Below, piece by piece: positions 41,485-54,275 of a DNA stretch of 64,000 nucleotides. Below the pieces are notes generated by a model. It was not told where the DNA came from. It did not search any database and worked only from the letters and a program-made list of their open reading frames with translations. Each line of letters starts with the position of its first letter. Position 1 is the stretch's first letter. Source of the stretch: Kalaharituber pfeilii (Eukaryota; Ascomycota; Pezizomycetes; Pezizales; Pezizaceae); assembly GCA_015179045.1 (NCBI GenBank), contig WHUZ01000094.1:1-64000 (forward strand), given 5' to 3'. The translations under genes were made by a program, and so were the position numbers.

Positions 41485-44400
41485 AGGAGGGATTGATTCG
41501 AATGATGTGGTTGCCGGATAAGAATAGTTAGGAGATTACGCGTTGGTATTATGATGTAGGTGCAGGTTGATTTGGTTTTCATGTTTATACAGTGTTTTTT
41601 TTTTTTTACTTTTATAATTTATTTAAGGTTTGATGGGGGTGTCGGGGGGCTTTACCATCTGACGCAGTCTCGAACCACCCCTGCTCGTTCAAAAAGTATT
41701 GGAACGGCTGACTAATGCACAAAAAATAATGTAATGCATGCATCTCATATTACTGCAAAGTGTAACCCCCGGTCCAAGGCTATAACCCGTGCCTGCATTC
41801 ATTATCTTCTGACAATATTCACATCATAGTCTTTCGCTGTCTGCCTCTATTAATGAATACTTGCTAGTTGCACCAAGTGCAAGGTAAGTAAAATAATAAA
41901 GTAGCTCTGCAGTTACTAAATATATGTAAGTCTGGAGGTCATCAAAAAGAAGAGCTGTAATAATATACTTAGTTTACAATATGCTATGGCAACTCCATTT
42001 GTAATTATTTAATAACTTTACTCCATTTTTTATACTACTTACCTAGACCTTTAACTAACTCAAAACTAGATTGTACCTTCTTCTTTTTAATAACTCTATC
42101 CCTACTATCATCTTCATAAGAATTATCTTTCCTTCTTCTCTTACCTGTATAACCATACCTAAAATTATCTTCTAACAATTCCATATCTGACCCATTTCTA
42201 TCACTATCATAATCATTCTTTGAACTAAACTATCTCCCTCGCATCTAAAATTACCTACACTCTTAACACAATCTGAACTAGAATTAGAATTACTACTATC
42301 AGATCTACTACTTAAATATTCCCTCCCTTCTCAACATCCTAATACAATCCCATCAGTAACTCTAGAAGCCCTCAAGCTATTGAACTTTAAATAGTACTGA
42401 TTCGAAATAAGCTTGCTAGGTTGTAGAGAGTATAGCGAGATTGGAGTAAGAGAAGTGTAGGTGATTAAAGAAAGAAATGTTGTATAATAATAGTGGGCGA
42501 TCCTATCTATATAGCTCTTTGGCAATGTGACGGGCTGGACCCCTGTCTGGCACAGCTAATTTAGTACTGGCATGCCGTGACTTGAGCCTCCAAATTCTCG
42601 GTATCTAAACCGAAAGAGAAAGGCTGCTCTTCTCCGAGGCCGGCCTTGTTACTCTTTACAAAGGTTACCACTTCCAGCTACTACTTGTTGCATACCATCA
42701 ACGTCCTACATACCACATAAAATTAAATATCGTTGCATGCCCTCAACGCCCTACCGTCACTTAGAAAATCTGTATACTCCACTGTCATGGAGCCCCGCCT
42801 CCCATTGAGTCGTAGAAAAATTAGGAAATATCACGAAAACCTCAACGATAGAACCTCCAGTAACAAAATAAAAACACTACAACAGCAAAATTTATAAACA
42901 CCCTTCGGCTCTAGGGCTACGGTTCGCTTTTAGCTAAGGTCATGTAATTGAAACATTGCAAAAACTGCCGTAACACTTAAGAGACTTGGATCCTCTTTTC
43001 CAACCCATAAAAAAATAATCATAAAAAAAAATAAAACGTCCGCAGGCCTTCGCATCAAGTTAGATATCTCTCTGCCCCACAATTCCAACGCTAGAGGATG
43101 TATATATACAAACCCGACCGAATAAAAGCCCTGCAAAAAAGGAATATCCCACTCACAACACCATTAACCCTATGCAATGGCGTAATCTCTTCCTTTTGTC
43201 ATTTAGTCTACCAGTAACCGGCAAACCTAGTTCTCGGAGTAACCGTTCAGCAGCCGCAGCTAACATAGATCCTTTAGTTTAAGTTTATCTACGGGTCGTG
43301 CTTCACTCGCCATCTAAGCCGTTGATCTAAGCCATTAATATCCGCGCTAGTCGAAGGAAAACCCTCACTGAGTTCACCCTCTATGTTTCATAAGGGTTCC
43401 AATTGATGCGTCTTATGAGAAATTCGTGAATTGAATAGTCGGGCGAGATTGTTGTTTTCGCTATCTTAATGTCAGCATTCAATTCGATTCTTTAAATAAA
43501 TGAAATGTGTCTACACACATTCGTGATAGCTTTCCAAGGATTCTCTGCTCCATTCCACGCATTTGTTCTAAGTTTGGTTGAGTAGATTTATGATATTGAC
43601 CGCTGCCATGCTGTATTTTAACCATTTCGGTGCTTGCATTATCCAGCTCAGTAGGTGCTGTTCGAAGTCCGTTGGCTGTAGTTACCTCGAAGCCTGAATA
43701 ACGTTGAAATTCGGCTGCTCCATCTGAAAACCCGTATAACGCAACCTCCCCACCAGACTATTATCTGATTCGTAAAAGTAACGTGATGAGTTGAAAATAC
43801 GTTATTGAATAGACCGCTCGAAGGGTGAGGGTAGCAGGGACCGAAGTGGAAAGGGTTAGAAGAATTCTTGATAATGCTGAATTTATCTGTTTCAGCTGCA
43901 GTACAGGAAGTCAAAACGATATCCCGGAGCCCTTGTCTGTCATATTCGTCAGGAATGATAAGAGCAACCTTGTCACTGCTAGGTAAATTCTCACGGCGTT
44001 TATCGAACCTTTTTCCATAACCAACCGCATCTAGGGATTCAAAATCATCCTCGCCTCCTGATTACCCTGAGCGGCCAGATCCAAACGCTCCTTTGCAGTC
44101 AGATACATGGTAAAGAATGGACTGACTTTTCTTATATCTTCGACTAACTGCTGTAAGAGGTGCTTCCTGTCGCTGGCCCTGTAAATGAGCTGCATACTCA
44201 GGATCATAAAAGTATAACTATATACACTGCAGAACTGTGATATGTTGATTAGCTAGATTCAAGAGGCCCTGAATATGGTAAAGTTCACCATGGATCTAAA
44301 AGCGTTCTCCACCATGTGGCAAAGCTTCAAGGCGGGGATCAGGTTTATATTTGATAGATGTGAATGACAACGCAGTATTGTACTTGCGGATACGCTTCGA

Positions 44401-45601
44401 AATGCCTTTGCTGAATCATCAGACCCATTAAACAATGCACATAAAGAGGTGGCAACTGTTGCAATGGCTCTAGACGGATATCCTCACTCTTTACAGCATG
44501 CCGTAAACCCCGTATTCCGAACTGTAGACTGATATGAGCGTTCTCTCTGCCAATGTAGAGCCCCGCATCGTACACATACAATATTCATCGAACCCAAATC
44601 TGACACCTGCCATTCTGAGGAAGCCGATATAAATGCTCATGGGATGAAAGCTGGTGCTCGTGATTGAAGTAAAGGCTGTGTAATGGTAACAGAGTCAGAA
44701 GCTACTGTAGTAGTAGATGATTGTACCCTTTGTGCAACTCTCTTTCTTCATTGATATGCCAAATCGATTGACAGGTCTTCCGGAAAGTGCCCCCCTGCTA
44801 CTTAATGCAGCAAACTCTGATATAGGTTTTGTCTGCTTGCATCGATCGCAACATGAGGTATCTATAATATTGAAAGTGAAGGATTAGAAATGTATACAAT
44901 GGAGAAAGATGAAGAATGGAAAGTGAAGGACGAAGAATGTGTATGAGATATACTACAATCGCAAAATGTTAGTGATATATAGGTTACTACCGAGAATGGC
45001 AGATATCATATGCCAAGATAGCAGACACTCATTAGAAAACACGTGATGGACAGATGTATTTTTGTGTTGCGAAGGAACAGTACATAATAGAAAAAATATG
45101 ATAGAAGGAAGGATGTGAGAAAGAGAAACCTTGTGCTCCGATCAAAGTCAGAAACGTTGACCTGCCGAGAAAGGAAATGCACATACATAGCATCGGACCA
45201 CATGACTACGCTGCTGCATAAGTATCTCCTTCCCTCCTCCATCCACAATCACATCAACATCACCAGAATCCATATGGAACTGTACCATGGAAATAAATTA
45301 CCCTTCCATCAACATATATCTTCGTGTAAAAACCTTCTTATTGAAAAAAAAAAAAAAAAAAAAGGAAATCGAACACTCATCAACACACACATATACCCTT
45401 AACACCCCACTTTTCATCCCATACATATATATATTCAATGCCATCAATACATGATCATTAAAACACCCCAAACCCCATTCAACAATCTCACACACGCACG
45501 CAATAGATATTATGACCATCATACAAAACAACAATAGATACCTTGAAAACAAAGCTTAAGCACACCTACAGTCTCTTAAAGTTCCCCTCCCTCTCCCACC
45601 A
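41485..45601. other. Long gene-poor stretch, nothing recognised
   Basis: AT-rich from about 41,880 to 42,520, with mixed composition after. Poly(T) at 41,594-41,607 and poly(A) at 45,344-45,363. All frames are short and lack family features; decayed transposon sequence is likely but not demonstrated. Confidence 0.4.
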
Positions 45602-48297
45602 CTATACCCCACCCCACCCCGCTCCCCTCCCCATCTCCATCTCCCCCTCTTCTCCTCTCGGAACTTCATACAACCTAAAATAATCTACCCTCCTACCACC
45701 CAACACCGCGCTACCCCTTCCCCCTTCCGTCCTCCCTCCTCCTAGCCCACCAAATACAGGCTCCCCATCACACCAAAAATCCTTACAATTCTGCATACAC
45801 CCACGTGAGAACGGGTTCCTCTCACTCCGCCTCCGGCGGCCCCGCGCCCCTGCCCTGGTCGTCTCCAACCCGTCCTGCGCCGTGTGCACAAACGTGTCGA
45901 GGCCCAGCAGCTTCATGGTGCGTGTCCAGCACTTGTCATGGCTGCCGTGGCCGTGGCCATGCCCATGTCCATGGCCACGTCCAGAGGCAGGAGGAACAAG
46001 CGGATCAGGCCCTCTACCCCCGCTCCCCAACCCAGCGCTCTCTATGGATCCAGCCCCGGCCGCAATCGCGCTGGCAACGGCGCTCGCCACCTTCCGTTCT
46101 GTGCCATATCCATGTCCGTGGGCTCCGATCCCAGCACGGCCGTGCATGTTTTCGTACGTTGTCTGCCCTCTAGCAACTTGGATGAGCTGCACTGTACAGA
46201 GCATCGTCACCCATATGGACTGGATTGATACCCAGATGCTCAGGTAGACCGCAAAGGGATCGGCGTTCAATGGCGTGCACAATGGCTCGGTGAGGAACGT
46301 GCAAACTGGGTGAGGGAGTGGGGTCATATTTGAGAAATCTATATTTTCAAAACAATTTCAGAAACTCCGGACTCTTAAGAAGAAGAAAAATCAGAATGGG
46401 GATACTCACACACAAACACCAACCTCCACCACAGCGCCATTCCCATTTCAATCGCAATCACAAACAAGAAAAAATGCCGATGGTTATTAACCCCCACGCA
46501 ATTAAATATCCACGGACAGTGGTGATCATGTTTAGCCACGCATCTCCCACATCTTTTACAGTGCTTACTCCGCAACGGCCTCCGTACCATGCACACTGTA
46601 CAGAAATTCAAATCGTCATATTTCCATAGCGAGATGAGCTCTTCAATCACAGCTTTCTGTTCTGTCAAACTGGCGAGCTTCGGGACAAAGCCGGGGTCCG
46701 CGAGCATGCAGACGGAGTAAAAGTAGATGGCACAGCAGATTGCGAGAGCGAAAAGGAGGTTGGAGACTGGGGCTATCAGAAAGGTACCTGTTCCCGCTAT
46801 AAATCAGTCCTGCCATCCTCATGATATATAATATGGGTGAAGGGACGTTTTTGCTACTTACTCGGCAAAATCGACTTCAACCACGTACAACCCAGCCAAA
46901 ACACCGTCCCTCCATAAATCCCCGCCAAATAGGGCGTCTTATACAACTCCCTCATATCCCCTGGTGCCCACTCGAGCGCCTTCTGTGCAATCCAATGCAT
47001 ACCCGCGATCGCTAGCACCGCAACCGGCACACTCACAAACACCGGCGCGACACTGAGCAGCAGCAGCACTACCCACATCATTACCCCAGGCCAAATAAAA
47101 AAGAACCTCTGTAACACAACCTTCTTCTCCCGGAGGGCGCTGAACCAGCCTGAGAATGGGATGGCCGTGGAGCTCAGCGGCATCCCGTCAGGAGAGAACC
47201 CGCATGCCTCGAGGGCGTCCCGCCAGACGTCGGTGCTACCAGTTTCCTCGGCGGTAATGGCGGGGGTCTTTCCTTCGACGCTCCGCGCAAACCGGTCTGC
47301 GCCGTACTCGAGGAGCTTCTGTATACACTCAAAGTGCCCATTTACCAACGCCCAATGTAGAGCAGTAAACCCCTGATCATCCGTTGCATTGATATCCGCG
47401 CCCCACTTCACAAGCAGATCAATGCAGCTTGGGTATCCTTTATACGCTGACCACATCAAACAGGTATGTCCACTACCGTCCCTAGTGTCGACTGGGACAC
47501 CCGCGTGCAGTAGGATAATGAGTTGGAATATGTTCCCGTCAAACGTGCTGAGATGCAGCGCATTGTAGCCTTGCGAGTCGAGAACGTTCGGGTCTGCACC
47601 GTGCTGGAGAAGCAGATTGAGGGTGTAGTAGTGCTGCTTCTGCGCGGCCCACATGATGGGCGTGGAGTTGTGTTCGCCGCCGACGGCATTGACGTCTGCA
47701 CCGGCATCGAGGAGAATCTTACATATGGCATAGCGATTGCTGGCGGCGGCCCACTGTAGTCGTAAGATCAATCAGAAATCTTATTGTAGAATAGCAAAAC
47801 ATAGTCATCCTTCGTGTCTCTCTGCATATGCTGGTCGTAGGAAAACCGCAATGGGAACCTACATGTAATGGCGTCGCCCCATCTTGATCCCTCCAATTCG
47901 GCCCCACCTTTCCCGACGCCAACAGCTCCCTCAGCCCCTTCTCATCCCCAAGCACCGCCAACTTCACAATATCCTCCTCCAACGGGATCGCACTCCCATT
48001 CGCACCCCCGCCGCTACCTTGTCCCGCACTCTTCGTCGCCGTCGCGCCGCCGACAAACCCAACCTCCCTATCCCCCTCCCGTGCATTTATCTCCTCCATC
48101 TCCACATGATCTTCTGCCTTCACCGTTATTGGCGGCACGATGGACCCCTTGCGCGTCCCGAACGCATTGGTGCCTTTGCTGATGCTGCCGAAGCCAGGAG
48201 TGATGCTGTTCGTGGCCGTCACGCTGGAGGATATGGTGCCAGTTGGCGAGCCCGGGCTGGAGCCGGGACTGTCGTTTCGAGTGTACCCACTTGCCAT
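45602..48297 (-). CDS. akr1: Palmitoyltransferase AKR1 (ankyrin-repeat DHHC enzyme)
   Basis: Golgi/endosomal membrane enzyme that attaches palmitate to cytosolic cysteines, by a Cys-acyl intermediate; in yeast it lipidates the kinase Yck2. Four exons close in frame: 48297-47863, 47753-46862, 46796-46410 and 46338-45602, giving 816 residues. A disordered Ser/Gly-rich N-terminus precedes about six ankyrin repeats (DGATPLHW, STPIMWAAQ, GYNALHLSTFDG, GHTCLMWSAYKG, GFTALHWALVNG). Hydrophobic helices follow. The cysteine-rich DHHC domain CTVCMVRRPLRSKHCKRCG and HDHHCPWIFNCVGVNNH has DHHC at residues 533-536. After the last intron come two more membrane segments, a TTYE motif, and the conserved NPFSRGCMQNCKDFW near the C-terminus. 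A His-Gly repeat between these is unusual. Confidence 0.92.
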
Positions 48298-50178
48298 GGC
48301 TGGCGGGGGTTTTGGTGGGTCTCAGGTGCGAGACTTCGTCTTTCTAGTGCTGTAGCGCTTGTGGAAAGCCAGGCGATGTCTGAGCGCAGGAGTGGCGTTG
48401 TGGTGAGTCCCTAAGGGATCGTAAATCCGGGGCTATGTTAGATCCAACTGCTGCTTTTTAGATCTCCTACTAAATACTAATTGGCGGCTAGCTACTTCAC
48501 ACTCCGGCTGTGGTCTGCGCAAATATTCGTCTAGTTCAGATCTTAGAGCTTTGTCCCGGCCGCTCGGAGTCGGCGTCGCCGTGACGCCCTTTCCTCGGGT
48601 CTGTGCCTGTCTAGTGTTCCAACTTGCAAGATAGATGCGTTACTGTCGCGGGCTGGTGAAACAACGTTAGCTACCGTCGAGCTTCCAGTACCCACGTTCC
48701 TCTCCTTCCTCTATAGTTTCTTTCGCATAAATCGCTCAGACGGAGTATCAAAAGGTTCAAGATCAGGGCGTAGTAAGAAGTTCCTTCAACCGCCCGAGTT
48801 CAAAGCTGCCATCAAAACCGAGTGAGTTTGCAGAAAATAAACAAAAATGAATACGTACCACAGTTATAGAACAAAAGTGCAGTGTCAAGCCTCCTTCAGT
48901 GTAACCACTCGGGTGATACTTTAAAATCTTGACTACCCGAATTTCTCAGCTCTTCAGCCCAGGATACCCTCAGGTGGTTTACTGTACTACTAAGTGAGTT
49001 CCAGTCCCTTTCGCGCCGCAAGCGAAACCCTACTGCACGGCTAAGCTACTAGTAGTTGACAGCCCCAGCGCCCGGAGGTCCACGATGGTGGTGTGCCCTA
49101 TCTATAGTGGCTGTAGCTATAGTGGGGTAGTAAGCAACACTTGAACTCAATCTCGATGCCCGTTAGAAGAACTAACTCAGTGGGTAGGTTCTTTTTGCTT
49201 GCTGGAAGTCGGCGCACGAGAGGGGTGGAGGAGTAGAGCAGAGGCTACAGCAGCGTCACCAGAATAAGGACTCGTAACCGTAGCGCTTCATGGTCGTTAC
49301 TCCGCATCTTGATTGCAACACAAAACTTACCCCGGTCCCCGTAAATATTTGTTTTACACGATGTTTACGATATAAAATGTAACTCTGCATATATGCTTAT
49401 CGAGTAGAGTGCATGCGCCAAACGTCTCCCTTCCCAGCTTTTCTCCAGCCTTTAGGCACCCCCCCCCATTAATATGTTCGCAAGCTACTTCGACCTCGGA
49501 GGGTTTTATTGCCCCACCTCCGCCCAGCCACAAAGAGGTCTAACGTCTCTCCACCGGTAATGTAACAGCCGCAACCTAAAGTGTTATATATGCACCTCAA
49601 ATGTAGTCAGATTTCCAGATACAGATGCATTATCCGCCTTGTCATTAAATTTGTTGCAATGTAGGGTAGGGACTCCTACGGTAGTTTGGGCAATAGGAAC
49701 TGGGGAATCAGGCTTAAAGTATTAGCCTTCCGAATCCTATTGGCTACCTAGTTTAGGAGCCAGGGATGATAGTGCCTGGGGGCAAGGGCGCAGCTGTGCA
49801 TGTAAATTTAGAAAGTGAGATTGAACAATCGTACCAGCACGTGATTCTTCTCTTGTACTCTAACGTCTAAAACAATAAACCTCAAGCAAGTGTACATGCC
49901 CTTCGAGGAAACTCTGTTGAATGAGCCCCGATACTTCGCCTTTTTGCAAAAAAAAACACGCACGCACATTCAATAACACCTTTCCTATGCCCAAAGCCAA
50001 ATGTTGAAAAATACCCTGTCATCTGTTTCTGTTCCGTTGGTAAAAACGCCTATTCCAAAACAAGACAAGAAATCTCAAAAGTTTGAAAAGAGAGATGAAT
50101 GTTGATGGCATACATCCCCTCCTTTCAAACACACCAGTGACGACCACACCAGTAACGACCACACCAGTAACGACTGAA
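48298..50178. other. Intergenic between AKR1 and CYS4
   Basis: The upstream region of AKR1 and the 3' flank of CYS4. No credible frame. An imperfect inverted repeat around 49,665-49,765 was noted. No promoter element stands out. Confidence 0.4.
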
Positions 50179-52179
50179 TCAGTTGGAGATCTTGCCTTGC
50201 TTCACAAGATAGGAGAGCAAGTCGACTTTGGTCACGACGTGAATGGGCTTTAGTCCGTCGCCATCCTTGGCCTTTTCTGTGACTATACCAGCAGAGTTGT
50301 GCTCGACTGTACTCAAACATTAGTACCACACTATCAAAACCAAGACGTGACGCTTACAAAACCTGCTTAGTGCGCTCAGAGGTGTATCAAGGGTGATTTC
50401 GTCATATCTCCGCTTCTTAATTCTGTTCGAAGGAATCGTGCCAACATTGTCGTTGGAGACTGGCTTGCCAGCAACCTTTGTTGATGGCTTAACTGAGCCA
50501 ATTTCAGATGGATCCGTGACAACTTCCTTGATTTTGGTGAAGTCAAACATGACTTCTGACACATGTGTAGAGGCAGTCGCTATGCCTCTTGACATATATG
50601 ATAATAGATTACCTGATTAACGATATTAGTACAATCTCAAGAACGTAGATGCAAACGCTGGGAGTCAAAGTACCCAATGTGACCAATCCAACAAGCTTGC
50701 CTTTTTCATTAAGCACTGGCAATTGATCATAGCCTTTGTCCCTCATAATTTCAATGGCAACGGAAACCTCAGCACTATGTTTAATAGTAACTACAGGCTT
50801 TAGTCTTAACGATCTGATAGTAGCCCCTTCCCATTTCTGTTCCACAGGAGGTAGGGTATCTGGCGTAAGGAAGTCATTGTTTTCCATCCATGTATCATCA
50901 ATGAACTGGGAAGGAGGTTAATTATATAGCTCTTAACTTCCAAGCAGAAAACTCCATACCTTTGTCAAATAGTTCCTAACACTGTCAGGCAAGACCACGA
51001 CGACGATATCATCCTCGGTCAAGTTCATGTCCTTGGCAGCCTTCATAGCAACTGCCATAGCACTACCACTGCTTCCACCACAAAGCAAACCTTCCTCACG
51101 GATCAACCGCCTAGCAAACAAGAAACTCTCCTTGTCTTGCGACTTGTACCACTTATCGACTGAGGCCCTGTCGAGAACGTCGGGTATAAAGTCGTAGCCA
51201 ATACCTTCTACCTTATATGAGGCAATTGATGTGTTAAGATCCTCTGGAACAGCAAGTATAGATCCAACAGGGTCCGCTGCAATGACTTTGATATTTGGGT
51301 TGTGCTTTCTCAGCCCTCTGCAGTCACGTATTAGCCCTGTGTTCATGCGGCACAGCCCAACTTTGATTACCTTGCAATTCCAGTGATTGTACCTCCCGTG
51401 CCTGCACCAGCTACAACCATAGTGACTTTCCCATCTGTTTGTTTCCATATTTCTTCCGCTGTTCCATACTCGTGTGCCAATGGGTTATTTGGATTTCCGT
51501 ATTGGTCTAAAATAACACTGTTTGGAATTTCCTGTTCTAGCCGTTTGGCAACTCCAATGTGTGACTCTGGAGAGTCAAACGCGGCCTCCGTTGGGGTACG
51601 AACAATTTCCGCACCAAGGGCGCGAAGAACGGAAACCTTCTCTGCTGACATCTTCTCCGGTAGAGTAATAATTGTTCTGTAGCCTGTAAAAGAAGTCAAC
51701 ACAAGCCCGCTCATGTATACAGAAAGGACTCCTATAAATAAATACCTTTTACGGCAGCCACGAGCGCAAGACCAATACCACTAAAGTCCACATTGGTCAG
51801 TCCACGAGTCCTTGGAACAGCCAATTTTAACCAATGTAGATAGTAGGGATATTACTGACGTATTGCCGCTAGTAGGCTCAATCAATGTATAACCAGGCTT
51901 GATCCGTCCCTCACTCTCAGCTTCCTCAATCATCCTCAGAGCTATCCTGTCCTTGACGGAGCCACCCGCGTTGAAGAACTCCAACTTTGCATATACAGAT
52001 GCCTTGATTCCAAGTGATTGCGGGATTCGATTCAGACGGACCATGGGTGTCTCGCCAATGTGGGCGCAGCTGGGACATCATTATTAGTACCATCGATTAT
52101 TGACTGCATCAGAAAGCCCAACGTACACATTTTCCGAAACTGTCCCTACAGGCGGCTTTGGTGCTTCAGTTGTTGCCAT
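50179..52179 (-). CDS. cys4: Cystathionine beta-synthase
   Basis: Cytosolic PLP enzyme joining serine and homocysteine to cystathionine, the first step of transsulfuration. Eight exons close exactly: 52179-52127, 52069-51860, 51780-51746, 51683-51371, 51317-50960, 50905-50674, 50612-50358 and 50306-50179, for 527 residues (yeast Cys4 is about 507). The introns are 51-79 bp. Catalytic features: [13 protein letters not shown], the PLP lysine in GGSVKDR (K57), [18 protein letters not shown], the phosphate-binding GAGTGGT, and the [11 protein letters not shown] segment. The C-terminal regulatory part carries paired CBS domains ([20 protein letters not shown] and, after the last intron, [17 protein letters not shown]). 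The haem-binding N-terminal extension of animal enzymes is absent, as in fungi. The start ATG at 52177-52179 is supported by the short first exon. Confidence 0.94.
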
Positions 52180-53249
52180 CTTTGGATAATTCCGTTTGGT
52201 GGATCTGTTGGTATTAGTGGGGTATTGCTAAAGCGAAGCTTTGGGGGTGGCGCTGAATGTATGGGTGACCTGAGGCAGAAAAATGCCAGGTAGAACACCA
52301 ACCCAACCTGGAGTCTTGCGAGAGAGAAGATGCGGCTGTTGTGCCAATATAAATAATGCGGGAGGCAGAGGAGGAGAGGGGAAAGAAGGGACAGACAGGC
52401 AAAAGTCGAGCACGGCCCACTAGCGGCGAGCGGGACCTCGACATGCCTGCCCCGGTTCAGCCGTTCCTCCCCGCATTACGTATGCCAACATAAAGTCCGC
52501 TGGCCGAAAGAAGTATGCAAAGCCTATAGACCGCCCACGATATCGTGAGCTCCTTGCACTTCATCTGCCGGCATATCCAATTAACAATCCCATCAACAAT
52601 CCTACACGCAAGCACGCAGGCGCAGCGTCAACGAGCTGTGCTGCGGGTAGAAGCGGTCAGGACAGACATGTGGCGCAGATGCGCAGCTCCCGACCTCCCC
52701 AATAAGATTATCATAGCGGGGCAGAGAAGAGAGCGCTACATGCGCTCCGCTTGAGGATGGGACACCCCGTCATTTGCTATGATACACCGGGAGCAATTCG
52801 AGCATCTTCGAACTGACGTGCTTGCGGAGTGCTTGTGCGGAGTGGGTGGGCAGAGATGGGCGTGGCCGTCCTTCGGGTGAGGCCATTGGTAAGCTTACTA
52901 CTACTTGCTACTACTTGCTACAATTGGCGACGGGGTATCTGAAGTGCTCCTGCAGATAGGTGCGATTACTTATACAATGAGAGACACCTGATCTTTAGAT
53001 CACACAATTCTGAGTTCCAGACCCATAGAAACAATTTCTAGTGCAACGTGTGTTAGTTGATCCAACATCACTTGACAAGGCCATCACTTTGCACGGCAAT
53101 TGAGTTCAAGGTTACGCTATCGAGACTCGGGTAAGGTTCGATCTGAGTTGCTTCTAAACAGACTTTCCTTGGCTCTGCCTCTTCTAGCTCTCCCGCCAAG
53201 ACCGCATCGCCGACAAAAATTTCCAGTCACATGACCCACACTAAAGCGG
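52180..53249. other. Intergenic between CYS4 and U3 locus
   Basis: CYS4 upstream sequence. Frames at 52,214-52,754 and 53,117-53,368 have no supported function; the latter overlaps the U3 promoter. No further RNA gene recognised. Confidence 0.4.
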
Positions 53250-53257
53250 TATATAAA
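53250..53257 (+). promoter_or_regulatory. TATA box of U3 snoRNA gene
   Basis: TATATAAA lies about 118 bp upstream of the inferred U3 5' end, in the range seen for Pol II-transcribed fungal U3 genes. A CACATGAC-like word lies about 20 bp before it. Confidence 0.5.
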
Positions 53258-53374
53258 CACCCCTCTCGTCCCCCACTCCGCTCTTCTTTTCTCTTCACGC
53301 GACTTTGTGAGTTCACTCCAGACCCCCATATTTTCGCACACGAACAGCATTGCTAACGAATTTTGCACTTCACA

Positions 53375-53596
53375 GACTTCATAGGATCATATTCTATAGT
53401 AAACGTCCTCTTCTCTTAGGTCTTTACAGACACAAGAACCTCAACCTGGCTGATGACCGGAAAGCCTCGATTCCCAAGAGTGAAGCCTTTTTTGCTTGGG
53501 AGCCTTCGGGTTCCTGAGTGGTGATGATCTCTGCCCGGTACGAATCTGTCCCTTTGGGCTTTTCGGAGGGGAGGGCGTCGACGGCGGTCTGACAGG
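53375..53596 (+). ncRNA. snR17 (U3): U3 small nucleolar RNA
   Basis: Box C/D snoRNA that pairs with the 5' external spacer and 18S rRNA to direct early pre-rRNA cleavage in the SSU processome. The conserved elements occur in the right order. The 5' domain GACTTCATAGGATCATATTC and TATAGT (boxes GAC/A and A') is at 53375-53401. Box C' is GCTGATGACC at about 53,449, box B is AGAGTGAAGCC near 53,477, box C is GTGATGATCTCTGCCC at 53521-53536, and box D is GTCTGACAG near 53,587. The 222-nt length fits an intron-less ascomycete U3, and no intron-like GTATGT follows the 5' domain. The exact 3' end is approximate. Confidence 0.92.
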
Positions 53597-53777
53597 CTCC
53601 TAAAAAATTCTCATTTTTATGAATGGTTCTTCAAATCTGTATGGACTTCAGAGAGAGGGGCTTGACAGATGTGGGGCAATGATGATGGATCTATATGTAA
53701 TAGATACTTGTAATTTAGATTCAATACACTTGGAAGTTTTCGGCACACTACTTTAGAAGCCCCTTTTTCTTCCTTGC

Positions 53778-53981
53778 ATGATCGTAATGGTGATATCCAG
53801 ATTCAATGCATTTGCGCTTTCATGTGCCGTCTTGATAGCCGTGGTGCCATTTGCTATTGGATGCTCACTGGCTGCAGAGACGTCGTATTGCAATTCGCAT
53901 TGCAGTTTGCTACCGTATTCAACTAGTGTGGGATGCTGCGCCTCCGCGAACCAGCGCGCACCAACTGTCCGCTACACCTGA
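53778..53981 (+). CDS. Possible small secreted cysteine-containing protein
   Basis: An intronless frame of 67 residues. The first ~33 are strongly hydrophobic (FNAFALSCAVLIAVVPFAIG), compatible with a signal peptide. The remainder holds five cysteines (GCS, YCNSHCS, GCC). It resembles small secreted proteins in size and layout but matches no family I know, and frames of this size arise by chance. The stop codon is 17 bp before a perfect MITE (53999-54275), so its downstream region is replaced by that element. No expression evidence is available. Confidence 0.3.
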   Translation: MIVMVISRFNAFALSCAVLIAVVPFAIGCSLAAETSYCNSHCSLLPYSTSVGCCASANQRAPTVRYT

Positions 53982-53998
53982 CTACTGCGAATAAAATA

Positions 53999-54275
53999 GA
54001 GAGATTGCGAATTGAAGCTGGAGTCAATTCAGAGCGCTATGCAGTGCATAGCGTAAAAGTGTGACAGGGGCAGTGACAGGGCATGAGAAAGAGCGTTGGG
54101 CCAGCCTGGCCTTAATACCCCCCCCTTTTTGGGCCAGTCTGGCCCGAATTTCTTTTGGCTGGCCTTATTAACAGGGGAGCAACCAGACTAGACGGGGGGG
54201 TCGTCCAAGGGCCCCCAGTTAATAACTGGGGCTCCTGGCCCAGGTTTTGACTCCAGCTTCAATTCGCAATCTCTC
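53999..54275. mobile_element. Perfect 277-bp MITE with TA target duplication
   Basis: The first 29 bases (GAGAGATTGCGAATTGAAGC, then TGGAGTCAA) recur exactly inverted at the other end. TA at 53997-53998 and 54276-54277 flanks the element. The interior is non-coding and has its own short inverted GGGCCAG-type motifs and G/C runs. This is a Tc1/mariner-type MITE by structure; the terminal identity implies recent insertion. Confidence 0.85.

Noticed and set aside
52960..53060. Possible tRNA-like segment (GAGTTCCAGACCC)
   Set aside because: The B box is degenerate and no cloverleaf fits; treated as chance.
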